A stretch of DNA of 64,000 bases from Chitinophaga varians (lineage in GTDB: Bacteria > Bacteroidota > Bacteroidia > Chitinophagales > Chitinophagaceae): positions 310,001 through 374,000 of the forward strand of contig NZ_JABAIA010000003.1 in NCBI RefSeq assembly GCF_012641275.1, written 5' to 3'. This document shows positions 1 to 7,957 of the stretch, piece by piece; within the stretch, counting starts at the first letter, position 1, and the number at the start of each line of letters is the position of its first letter. The position numbers and the translations under genes were made by a program. The notes beneath the pieces were generated by a model. It was not told the DNA's origin and searched no databases. It worked only from the letters and a program-made list of their open reading frames with translations.

Positions 1-2945
1 GAGCGGTAACCGGTAGTGAAAGCGCTTATAATGTGCCGTTCACCGCTTCCAATAAGATGGAGCTGGAATTTACGCCCGCCAATGTGAGCGTGGCGTTCAT
101 CGCTGATACGGGACTGTGGCGCAGTACCAACATTACCGCAGCTTCCCCCGCATGGACCAGGCTGGTGAACAACACAGAAAAGATCAAGGCGCTGCATGTC
201 AGCAATGCGGATGCCAATGTGGTGTATTATGTCACCACCAATCAGAAAGTATACCGTACCCGCAATGCGTTGGCGGCATCGCCCACCTTTGTCAGCGTGG
301 CCGCGCCGGTGGCCACCAGTGTAGCCGCCAGCGTTACTACCATTAAAAGCGATACCAATGTGGTGTATGTTTCCTGCGGCAGCAAAGTGTACCGCTCCGC
401 AGACCAGGGGAACACTTTCACTGACATCAGTGGCACGCTGCCGCCGGTGAATATTATCCGGCTGCTGGAAGACCGTTACGCTACCAACGAATCGGTATAC
501 CTTGCCACCGCGCGCGGCGTATACTACCGCAACAAGAACATGGCCGACTGGTCGCTGTATTCCATCGGACTGCCCACGGTTGCTGACATTACGGACATCT
601 TTGCCTACAACAACGGTGTGGCGGACAGCAGTGAACTGCGGGTGAGCTTTTATGGCCGTGGTGTTTTTGGCACCAAATTCAATAACGCCATCACGCCGCT
701 GGTTTCTTTTTCGGCCACCACTGTCAATACGACCGCCGGCGGCGTTAGCAAATCAGGATGCAGGCCTTATACGGATTATACAGTTGACCTGACCATCAGC
801 CCGGCTCCCTCCGGTAATGCCAATGTGCAGCTGGTGGCAGGTTCTACGTCTTCCGCGGTGAAGGGCATCGATTATGATGTGACCACCAACGGCAGCTTTA
901 CCACGCCCGGCGACACGCTGGTCTTCGCATCCGGACAGACGGCGCCACGCACCGTTACCCTCAGGGTGTACGGCAGTAAGACAGACCTGGCCGGCAAATA
1001 TGCATTGCTGTCGTTTAACGTCAACGGTACTACGAATGCGATGGCTAACCCGTCAGCACAAACCTGCCGCGTGAATATCAGCTATCCGGACGGATCGCCG
1101 GTAGGAGATACGGGGCTTGTTAACCTCACTTACGGCAACGGTACTACGGGGGGCAGCGCGTCCAGCCCGTTCAATGGCACACAGTCTGACAAACGTACCC
1201 AGACTATTTATCCGGCAGATGAGCTGAGAGCGGCAGGGCTGCAACGCGGCAATATCTACTCCATCGCTTATCATGTGATTTCACGTACCGTCACTACTAC
1301 CAGCACGTTCCAGAATTTCAACCTGGCAGTAGGCACTACCTTACAGCCAACGTTTACGGACACACAATTTGATAACAGTCCGGTCACAACGGTGTACAGT
1401 GGCAGCATCAGCGTAACGGACACCGGATGGGTGCAAGTTCCGTTCTCACAGCCCTTCTACTGGGACGGCAGCAGTAACATCCTTATACAGTCCTGCTACA
1501 ACAATGCGGACGGTACAGACCAGGGAGACAATCTCGTTGCGTCTATTTCTGTGAGCGGTGCCAATCCTACGGCATTCCAGCGGCAGACCAGCGGTGCAGG
1601 GTGTAGTTTCAATGCGCCGGGCTATGGCTCTACCAGGCCTAACCTGATCTTTAATACACGGCCCGCCGTTACTACGGTGGCGGGTACACTGAATACCAAC
1701 ACTACGCAGTACCTCGGGCCTAATGCCACCGTTTACTTTGCGGACAGCACCGGCAAGGTCCTGGCGAAGGTGAAAAACCTGTCGGCCTTTGACTATGGCT
1801 GCGCCACCGTGCAGATAGACCGTGCAGGCGCCACTGCCGTGCCGTTCTGGGATACCGTCCCTACACATTACCTGGCTTCAAAAACATATAAGATCACGAC
1901 TGCCAATAACAACAGTGCCGGCAGCCTGCAGGTAACGTTATATTATACCGCCGCTGAAAAACAAGGTTGGGAGGCCGCTACAGGTCTCACCTGGGATTCC
2001 GTGCAGCTGGTGAAAGTGAAGAACAAGGTGGGCAACGTTACCCCATCAAATCCTCAGCCTGACGGGGTCGGTACGATCTACGTATCGCGTGACAGCAGCG
2101 GGAAGAAAGGCGCTACCATCTATTATGTGGCGGGCACCTTTAATACCGGTGTGGGCGGCTTTGGCGTGGGCAGTCCGGGCACTCCGCCAGTGGCCGGGGC
2201 CTGTAACAATCCGATACCACGTACGCAGTTGAGGGTATCGCAGTTCGACAGCCAGGAAACAACAGGGGAGAGCGCTCCGGCGGTCAATGTTATTGACGGA
2301 AACAACAGTACCTTCTGGCATACGCAGTGGTACAACAGTACGGCGCCCATGCCACATTATATCTCCATCTATCTCGGTGGCGCGTATAACCTGAGCAAGC
2401 TCACCTATCTGCCCCGGCAGTCAGGTACCAATGGGCGCATCAATGCCTATCAGGTACAGGTAAGCGCCGATAGCATCAACTGGACGCAGGTGGCCAGTGG
2501 CAACTTTGTGAACAGTACGGCGGCACAGGATGTTGTTTTCTCTCCCACCGTGAAAGCCCGTTATGTAAAACTGGTGGCCACTTCTGAGGTAAACGCGAAT
2601 CCGTGGACTTCCATCGCTGAACTATCATTCGCCGGTTGCCCGGACACTACGGCATCTGCAACAAAAGCGGTGCTGGCTGGTAAACAACAGGTTGGCAATA
2701 TCAGCGTATATCCCACAAGGGTGCAACTGGGCGGAAGCGTGACTGTACGCAGTCATGATAATGCTACGCTGCTGCTGCGGTTATATGATGTCAGAGGCAG
2801 GATGGTGCGCGTTGAATATGTGAATGATGGCAGCACTGTCAATACCGGTAATCTGAACACAGGTGTTTATATCTATAGTATTTACAATAGTAAACAGCCT
2901 TCAGCCAAACCGCTGAAAACAGGCAAGATCGTGATCACCGAGTGA
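1..2945 (+). CDS. Large secreted protein with T9SS sorting domain, 5' end outside window
   Basis: The reading frame is open from base 3 with no stop to the left, so the true start lies outside the window; the GTG at 33 is only the first start-like codon. The N-terminal third (to about base 690) has repeats of the form VYRSADQGNTF typical of BNR/sortilin-like propeller blades. A Calx-beta-like stretch follows (about 700-1070), then a jelly-roll-like region with FYWDGSSNI, common in Bacteroidota surface proteins. Bases 2219-2640 encode a discoidin/F5-8C (CBM32-like) domain. The last 85 or so residues form a T9SS type A sorting domain (ISVYPTRV, LYDVRGR, LNTGVYIYSI, KIVITE). The protein is probably exported by T9SS and binds or degrades a polysaccharide; no catalytic residues can be assigned. 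It is probably unrelated to the lipopeptide cluster, being separated by a terminator. Confidence 0.9.
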   Translation, partial: AVTGSESAYNVPFTASNKMELEFTPANVSVAFIADTGLWRSTNITAASPAWTRLVNNTEKIKALHVSNADANVVYYVTTNQKVYRTRNALAASPTFVSVAAPVATSVAASVTTIKSDTNVVYVSCGSKVYRSADQGNTFTDISGTLPPVNIIRLLEDRYATNESVYLATARGVYYRNKNMADWSLYSIGLPTVADITDIFAYNNGVADSSELRVSFYGRGVFGTKFNNAITPLVSFSATTVNTTAGGVSKSGCRPYTDYTVDLTISPAPSGNANVQLVAGSTSSAVKGIDYDVTTNGSFTTPGDTLVFASGQTAPRTVTLRVYGSKTDLAGKYALLSFNVNGTTNAMANPSAQTCRVNISYPDGSPVGDTGLVNLTYGNGTTGGSASSPFNGTQSDKRTQTIYPADELRAAGLQRGNIYSIAYHVISRTVTTTSTFQNFNLAVGTTLQPTFTDTQFDNSPVTTVYSGSISVTDTGWVQVPFSQPFYWDGSSNILIQSCYNNADGTDQGDNLVASISVSGANPTAFQRQTSGAGCSFNAPGYGSTRPNLIFNTRPAVTTVAGTLNTNTTQYLGPNATVYFADSTGKVLAKVKNLSAFDYGCATVQIDRAGATAVPFWDTVPTHYLASKTYKITTANNNSAGSLQVTLYYTAAEKQGWEAATGLTWDSVQLVKVKNKVGNVTPSNPQPDGVGTIYVSRDSSGKKGATIYYVAGTFNTGVGGFGVGSPGTPPVAGACNNPIPRTQLRVSQFDSQETTGESAPAVNVIDGNNSTFWHTQWYNSTAPMPHYISIYLGGAYNLSKLTYLPRQSGTNGRINAYQVQVSADSINWTQVASGNFVNSTAAQDVVFSPTVKARYVKLVATSEVNANPWTSIAELSFAGCPDTTASATKAVLAGKQQVGNISVYPTRVQLGGSVTVRSHDNATLLLRLYDVRGRMVRVEYVNDGSTVNTGNLNTGVYIYSIYNSKQPSAKPLKTGKIVITE

Positions 2946-3011
2946 TTTTCGCAGTAAGCGAAAAAATGACTGCCGTCACAATGGCTGTCAGGCCTTATGT
3001 GAGCTGTATAA

Positions 3012-3050
3012 AAAAACAAAACCCCGTGCAGTGCGCGGGGTTTTGTTTTT
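3012..3050. terminator. Strong intrinsic terminator
   Basis: A perfect 15-bp stem pairs 3012-3026 (A5-C-A4-C4-G) with 3036-3050 (C-G4-T4-G-T5) around a 9-base loop. The GC-rich core flanked by A-tract and T-tract arms makes it able to terminate in both directions. It lies 67 bases after the stop of the secreted protein gene and insulates it from the biosynthetic cluster. Confidence 0.9.
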
Positions 3051-3348
3051 TATTATAGTCAATATTTCTACTGAAATATTACTGCATTGATCATGATTGT
3101 TTGGTTTCCTATTATAATTAATAAACGTAAATAATACCTGTTTTGACATCTAATATTGACCGCAGTCGTTGGCAGTTTAATGGCAGTATGCGGTGAGGTA
3201 ATATTTCATGGTGTTTATGTAAAGGCGCTATTTTACTGGTGTTTGGGAGTGTGACTCAATGTTACGGGAAAAATAATTTTTTGCATTTTCTTGATAAGAC
3301 TTTTTGTTGTTTGAGAATTATTTATTTACTTTACTTCGCTAACGAATA

Positions 3349-3402
3349 TGTTTCCATCACGAACTGGAAAGTATTTACGATATAAAAAGGTTGTTTCCAC
3401 CA
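3349..3402 (+). repeat. Two copies of TGTTTCCAyCA, 43 bases apart
   Basis: TGTTTCCATCA at 3349-3359 and TGTTTCCACCA at 3392-3402 differ at one base. A third copy, TGTTTCCACCA, is at 6129-6139, inside the hairpin before the hydroxylase gene. Each copy lies in or beside a local inverted repeat: TTTCCA/TGGAAA around the first, GTTGT/ACAAC around the second. Their role is unknown; they could bind a regulator or form RNA structure. Chance recurrence of an 11-mer with one wobble is possible. Confidence 0.4.
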
Positions 3403-3478
3403 CAACTATGTTTTCTCTGACCCTATTTTTCAATCCCATGAACATGTAGAGACCAGTAAGAGATTCCAGCATCAGCAT

Positions 3479-3497
3479 TTATACATTTTGTGTATAA
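3479..3497. promoter_or_regulatory. Inverted repeat TTATACA-N5-TGTATAA
   Basis: Perfect 7-bp arms at 3479-3485 and 3491-3497 with loop TTTTG. It could be an operator half-site pair or a small RNA hairpin upstream of the cluster; function is not known. Confidence 0.35.
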
Positions 3498-3534
3498 GCA
3501 CTGTTGTCAGTCATCCTTAAAAACCTGTTTAGAA

Positions 3535-3563
3535 TGACCCGGGTCAAGTTATGACAAACTTGA
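3535..3563. promoter_or_regulatory. 12-bp palindrome overlapping a 7-bp hairpin, possible operator
   Basis: TGACCCGGGTCA at 3535-3546 is a perfect palindrome and is GC-rich within AT-rich sequence. Its right end overlaps a second inverted repeat, TCAAGTT (3544-3550) / AACTTGA (3557-3563), loop ATGACA. The two structures are mutually exclusive over 3544-3546, so this could be an operator or a switching RNA element for the cluster about 470 bases downstream. A 12-bp palindrome also arises by chance at this window size. Confidence 0.35.
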
Positions 3564-4032
3564 TTTACAAACTGTGTATTGTCGGAAAGAGCGATTTTCC
3601 ACAAAGAGATTTAAGAAAAAAACTGTGCGCCTGGTTTTTCCGGTCGGTATAACTGTCGTTTTACCAGACCCGGCTTACATTACTAATGGTATTGGATATT
3701 TAATCGGGAACGGAAAACCGTGCTGATTGCTGCCGCTACGCTACAATTGTTACAACAGGGCCTAAGTACAGTAAAAGGGTATTTAATACACCTGCCTTAT
3801 GATACTGTTGTCAATGTTGTTGCCCTTGCGTAGTCTGGGCTTCTCTTTCATATGAACAAAATATCTGTCACGCCTGTAAGAAAATTTATCCCTTACGGTG
3901 AATGCAGTATTATGTCAACTATGGTGAGATATGGATGTAATAAAACATATATAGAAAACAGCAACGGGTAGGTAAATGGAAAACATTTTGTTATCCCGAT
4001 GTCCCATTTTAAATCATTGAAAACCTGATGAG

Positions 4033-5001
4033 ATGATGTTATCTTCCCTCGAAAAGATCAGCGGTCTGATCGGAAATACGCCAGTTGTAGCGTTGAACAT
4101 GCCGGGAGTGTCCCTGTTCACCAAACTGGAATACAGGAACTATTCAGGCAGCATTAAAGACAGGGCTGCGCTGAGTATTCTCTCTAACGCCATCCGTAAT
4201 GGTAAAGTCAACAGCGATACAGTCATCGTTGAGTCCAGCTCCGGTAATTTTGCCATCGCGCTGGCAAGGATCTGCAAAGATCTGGGACTGTCCTTTATCC
4301 CTGTCATCGATCCTAATATTAACCGGGAGAATGAGGCCATGCTACGCCTGTTTACGGACAAGGTAGTGAAAGTGGAGAAGGAAGACAGCACCGGGGGTTA
4401 TCTCCTGACCAGGATCGAAACGGTAAAAGAACTGTGCGCCCGGCATCCCAACAGCTTCTGGACGAACCAGTATGACAATCCTGATAACTTCCGGGGATAC
4501 TATAACACGCTGGGAAAAGAGATTTGCGACCGGTTTGAGCAGCTGGATTATATGTTTATTGCGGTGAGTTCCTGCGGCACCATCAGCGGGATATCCCAAA
4601 AAGTAAAGGAAAAATTCCCCAATGTCACCATTGTCGCCGTAGATATTGAAGGCTCGGTGATTTTTAATATCCCTCCCCAAAAGAGATATGTCTCCGGCCT
4701 GGGCTCCAGCAAAGTACCTTCCATATTGGAACATGCCATTATCGATGAAATTATGATCGTGTCGCACGAAGAATTGGTGAAAGGCTGTCACGAGCTTGTT
4801 AAAGAACAGAACATTTTTGCAGGCGCCTCTTCCGGTGCCGTCTATGCCGCTATCAAGAACTATTTTAATTCACACGCTATCGAGGGTGCCCCTGTTACAC
4901 TGTTTTGTTGCGCCGACCGCGGAGATTCCTATATCAACAATGTATACGACAAGAAATGGGTAAATAACATGATGGAAAAGCTATCTACCATAAAAGCATA
5001 A
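4033..5001 (+). CDS. sbnA: SbnA-like PLP enzyme for 2,3-diaminopropionate synthesis
   Basis: 322 aa, fold type II PLP enzyme of the cysteine synthase superfamily. The Schiff-base lysine is K42 in SGSIKDR; the SSSGN loop at 68-72 binds substrate and cofactor phosphate; SSGAV near residue 265 closes the PLP site. By family knowledge, SbnA joins O-phospho-L-serine and L-glutamate to N-(1-amino-1-carboxyl-2-ethyl)-glutamate, which SbnB then cleaves oxidatively to L-Dap and 2-oxoglutarate. The immediately downstream SbnB homologue (5-base gap) and the NRPS context support this over a plain cysteine synthase. The pair probably supplies modules 2 and 4 of the NRPS. It is the first gene of the cluster. 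ATG 4033 is followed directly by ATG 4036, so the start may be one codon later. Confidence 0.85.
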   Translation: MMLSSLEKISGLIGNTPVVALNMPGVSLFTKLEYRNYSGSIKDRAALSILSNAIRNGKVNSDTVIVESSSGNFAIALARICKDLGLSFIPVIDPNINRENEAMLRLFTDKVVKVEKEDSTGGYLLTRIETVKELCARHPNSFWTNQYDNPDNFRGYYNTLGKEICDRFEQLDYMFIAVSSCGTISGISQKVKEKFPNVTIVAVDIEGSVIFNIPPQKRYVSGLGSSKVPSILEHAIIDEIMIVSHEELVKGCHELVKEQNIFAGASSGAVYAAIKNYFNSHAIEGAPVTLFCCADRGDSYINNVYDKKWVNNMMEKLSTIKA

Positions 5002-5006
5002 TAAAC

Positions 5007-5975
5007 ATGTACTATTTAAGTAAGTCCGATCTGTTACACTTGGGAATTAACTGGGAAGAAGTGATCGAAAAGATCCGGGAAACAGTCCACACATTGAAGG
5101 ATGGAGATTTTGCCCAACCCATCAAACCTTACCTGAGATACCGGGACGTCACTAACCGTATCATCGCTATGCCTGCATTTGTAGGCGGTAAAGTATCTTT
5201 TTCCGGTATTAAATGGATCGCCAGCTTTCCGGATAATATCAGGAAGAATATTCCACGTGCTAATTCTGTCACTATATTAAATGATGCAGACACCGGTGTG
5301 CCTGCCTGTATTATCAATACCAGCCATGTCAGCGCTGTTCGTACGGCAGCGGTAACCGGCCTGGTAGTGAAGGAATACCTGCAACGCAACCGGCAGGGGA
5401 AATTAACCGTAGGTATTATCGGTTTCGGGCCTATCGGCCAGCAACACCTGGACATGATCAGCACGTTGCTGGGTGACCGCCTGGACCATGTGAATATCTA
5501 CGATCTTAATCAACCCGACCCGTCACTGGTCCCTGCGTCCTTAAAAGATAAAGTAAATATCGTCCATACCTGGGAAGAAGCGTTCGAGCATGCTGATATA
5601 CTCATGACCTGTACTGTATCAAAAAAGCCATACATCAACAAAGCGCCTAAGAAAGGTTCCCTGCAACTGAATGTTTCCCTGAGAGATTATGTGCCCGAAT
5701 TTATCAACTACGCTAAATACATCGTAGTCGATGACTGGGAGGAAGTATGCCGGGAAAATACAGACATCGAAGTGATGCACAAAACGCAGGGACTAACGAA
5801 AGAAAGCACGCTGTCACTTGTGGATATCATTTGTGAAGACAAATTACAAAATGCGGGGATGGAAGAGGTGGTCATGTTTAATCCGATGGGAATGGCCGTG
5901 TTTGACATTGCTACTGCAGTTTACTTTTATGAAAAAGCGAAAGTAGCAAACGTCGGTACGGTACTCGCCGATTAA
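5007..5975 (+). CDS. sbnB: SbnB-like dehydrogenase of the ornithine cyclodeaminase/mu-crystallin family
   Basis: 322 aa. The nucleotide-binding Rossmann motif GFGPIG lies near residues 139-144; upstream are the family's substrate-contact segments around GIKWIASFPDN and the TAAVTG helix. In staphyloferrin B and related pathways SbnB oxidises the SbnA product with NAD+ and releases L-2,3-diaminopropionate plus 2-oxoglutarate. Its position 5 bases after the sbnA-like gene indicates co-transcription and translational coupling. Ornithine cyclodeaminase (proline formation) is the alternative from sequence alone, but no proline-specific A domain is recognised downstream and the SbnA partner argues for Dap. 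Confidence 0.85.
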   Translation: MYYLSKSDLLHLGINWEEVIEKIRETVHTLKDGDFAQPIKPYLRYRDVTNRIIAMPAFVGGKVSFSGIKWIASFPDNIRKNIPRANSVTILNDADTGVPACIINTSHVSAVRTAAVTGLVVKEYLQRNRQGKLTVGIIGFGPIGQQHLDMISTLLGDRLDHVNIYDLNQPDPSLVPASLKDKVNIVHTWEEAFEHADILMTCTVSKKPYINKAPKKGSLQLNVSLRDYVPEFINYAKYIVVDDWEEVCRENTDIEVMHKTQGLTKESTLSLVDIICEDKLQNAGMEEVVMFNPMGMAVFDIATAVYFYEKAKVANVGTVLAD

Positions 5976-6125
5976 CAGTAAACAGCCCGACACCAGATCA
6001 CAGGTATTTTTGTTAAGTCGTCTGGATGCTCGCAGGAAGCATGTTTTTATCCGATAATCACTGGTATGGGTGGAACTTACCAAACTGCCGGATTGACTAC
6101 AGCTCCTGTGACATTCATGATACAC

Positions 6126-6196
6126 AAGTGTTTCCACCAGGCGGACGCCGGACCTTACGTCGTGGTAAGGTCTGCTACACCTGGGAGGAAACACTT
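6126..6196 (+). promoter_or_regulatory. Nested hairpin in the sbnB-hydroxylase intergenic region
   Basis: Three collinear stems: outer AAGTGTTTCC (6126-6135) / GGAAACACTT (6187-6196), middle CCAGG (6137-6141) / CCTGG (6180-6184), inner GACCTTAC (6151-6158) / GTAAGGTC (6165-6172) with a 6-base loop. A short T-run follows the outer stem, and the hydroxylase start is 20 bases downstream. The element could be an attenuator, an mRNA processing or stabilising structure, or a remnant of a palindromic repeat. The 241-base gap that holds it is unusually long for this cluster. Confidence 0.6.
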
Positions 6197-6216
6197 TTAT
6201 GATCAATATTTTTTAA

Positions 6217-7851
6217 ATGCGAAATCTCACCATCATGAGTGGTAATGAATTTTACTTAAAACCCAACGTAGTAATTGAACCCTTGTTTGACAGATGGTAC
6301 GCCTGGAGCCACCTGATATCACCTGCCACGGCCGCTATGAACGTAGTGGGCCGGCATCTTAATATCATGGACTCCTTTATCATGGAACCTTCTGTTCATG
6401 CGGAAGCGGTGCTGAACCCCAAAATGAAAGGGGGACCTTTTATGGACATACCGGTTGACCGTGTAGATGAAGTGAGCGCCCTCTATGAAAAAACCATGAA
6501 AGAGCAGGAGAAAGCGTTGAAGTTTTCCAAAGCCGTAAAAGAACTGGACCGTCTGCTGGAGTCAGAAGGAAAAGGCATGGGCATGGAATCGTTGTACGAA
6601 AAAGTGCCGCCTATCCTCAAAGGATATGTAGAACTGTTCTACGACCGTAACAACAACGCGGATTTCCGTTTTTTTGAAGCACTGCTCTATAAGAGCCGCT
6701 TCTATAATAAGTCTTCCCAAAGCATCGCCCTGTGGGTGACAGAAAATGACCATCGTCCTTTCTGCCTGAGCACCCCACGGCTCAATGAGCCGGGAGTGTT
6801 GCACCTGGAAATACCCTTTGACCATGCCGGCATCGATGAACTGGCCAGAATGAAGCGCAGTCCGAAAAGCATGGAATATATCAAGACATTGTTAGCCATC
6901 TCCCCAGAGGACGAAGCGCTTTTTAATACCTTTTTTACTACCACACCGCCCCCCGTTTATAAGAAATATACCGGTGATAAAATCCGCATGCGCTACTTCG
7001 GCCACGCCTGTATCCTGGTGGAAACAAAAGATGTCAGCATCCTGGTAGACCCGCTGATCAGCTACTACGGATACGACAGCGACATAGAACATTTCTCCGA
7101 TGCCGACCTGCCGGATGTGATCGATTACGTGCTGATTACCCACAATCACCAGGACCATATTTTGTTTGAAACACTGTTACCGCTCCGTCATAAGATCAAA
7201 CACCTGATCGTGCCCCGTACCAACTCCGGCCAACTGGAGAACCCTGACCTGCGGCTGATGTTCCAGAACATTGGTTTTGACCAGGTGGAAGCGATAGAAG
7301 AAATGGAGACCATAACATTTAGCAATACCACTATCACAGGATTACCCTTTACCGGAGAACACAGCGATCTCAATATCTTGTCCAAAGCCTGCTACCTGGT
7401 ACAGATCAGCGGCTTCAAACTTTTATTCCTGGCGGATTCCCGCATTAGTGAGCCTGCACTCTACCAACATATTCATGACAGCATCGGTGATGTGGACGTA
7501 ATGTTCCTGGGCATGGAATGCGATGGCGCGCCCCTGACCTGGCTCTATGGCCCGCTGATGACAAAGAAGATCACCCGTGAGCAGGACAGCAGCCGCAGGC
7601 TGGCAGGTTCTGATTGTGTAAAAGGAATGTCGCTGGTGGAAATCTTTAACCCGAAAGAAGTGTACGTATATGCAATGGGCATGGAGCCATGGCTGGAGTT
7701 TATCAGCAGCATTAAATATACGGACGCTTCCAATCCTATTATCCAGTCTGACAAACTCGTTAAAAACTGCCAGGAGAAAGGTATGATCGCCGAGCGCCTG
7801 TTTGGCGAAAAGGAATTGTTGTACGAACGGAAATATGCTGTCGCAGAATAA
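6217..7851 (+). CDS. CmlA-type diiron beta-hydroxylase (MBL fold) acting on carrier-bound amino acid
   Basis: 544 aa: an N-terminal alpha/beta domain (about 1-240) and a C-terminal metallo-beta-lactamase-fold domain. Visible metal ligands are H309, H311, D313 and H314 (HNHQDH), E381 in GEHSD and D407 in LADSR. A Glu where hydrolases carry His is diagnostic for CmlA, the chloramphenicol enzyme whose non-heme diiron centre beta-hydroxylates an aminoacyl-thioester on an NRPS; the spacing matches the CmlA ligands as I remember them (offset of four). MECDGAPLTWLYGPL is also a hallmark of this family. It therefore probably installs a beta-hydroxy group on one residue while bound to a T domain, before condensation. 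The substrate module is not evident. An in-frame ATG at 6235 (MSGNEFYLKP) is an equally good start. The gene precedes the first synthase by 106 bases. Confidence 0.85.
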   Translation: MRNLTIMSGNEFYLKPNVVIEPLFDRWYAWSHLISPATAAMNVVGRHLNIMDSFIMEPSVHAEAVLNPKMKGGPFMDIPVDRVDEVSALYEKTMKEQEKALKFSKAVKELDRLLESEGKGMGMESLYEKVPPILKGYVELFYDRNNNADFRFFEALLYKSRFYNKSSQSIALWVTENDHRPFCLSTPRLNEPGVLHLEIPFDHAGIDELARMKRSPKSMEYIKTLLAISPEDEALFNTFFTTTPPPVYKKYTGDKIRMRYFGHACILVETKDVSILVDPLISYYGYDSDIEHFSDADLPDVIDYVLITHNHQDHILFETLLPLRHKIKHLIVPRTNSGQLENPDLRLMFQNIGFDQVEAIEEMETITFSNTTITGLPFTGEHSDLNILSKACYLVQISGFKLLFLADSRISEPALYQHIHDSIGDVDVMFLGMECDGAPLTWLYGPLMTKKITREQDSSRRLAGSDCVKGMSLVEIFNPKEVYVYAMGMEPWLEFISSIKYTDASNPIIQSDKLVKNCQEKGMIAERLFGEKELLYERKYAVAE

Positions 7852-7957
7852 GCATTACTAACCCTATGCCGGCTGATAGTATGGATGTAGTGAGGTGGTG
7901 GTCCCATCTTTCTACAGGTTAAATCATTGTTTTTACTGAACAAATAACTGAGCACAA

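Larger units (their letters stand above)
3051..4032. other. Gene-free leader region ahead of the biosynthetic cluster
   Basis: About 980 AT-rich bases with no reading frame that looks coding. The region holds several small inverted repeats and a repeated 11-base motif, listed separately. A cluster promoter is expected here, but I could not find a convincing Bacteroidota -33 TTTG / -7 TAnnTTTG pair at proper spacing, so none is claimed. A 44-codon open stretch ending at about 3831 (reading LIAAATLQLLQQGL early on) starts right after a stop and has no recognisable homology. Confidence 0.7.

Noticed and set aside
3690-3831. Open stretch in the leader resembling a peptide with TVLIAAATLQLLQQGL
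   Set aside because: It begins right after a stop codon, is short, has no start with supporting context and no family I recognise; chance is the better explanation.
4033-5001. Housekeeping cysteine synthase
   Set aside because: The adjacent SbnB-type gene and the NRPS context favour the SbnA role in Dap synthesis.
6217-7851. Metallo-beta-lactamase or generic MBL hydrolase
   Set aside because: The Glu ligand in GEHSD, the long N-terminal domain and the MECDGAPL motif fit the CmlA hydroxylase family instead.
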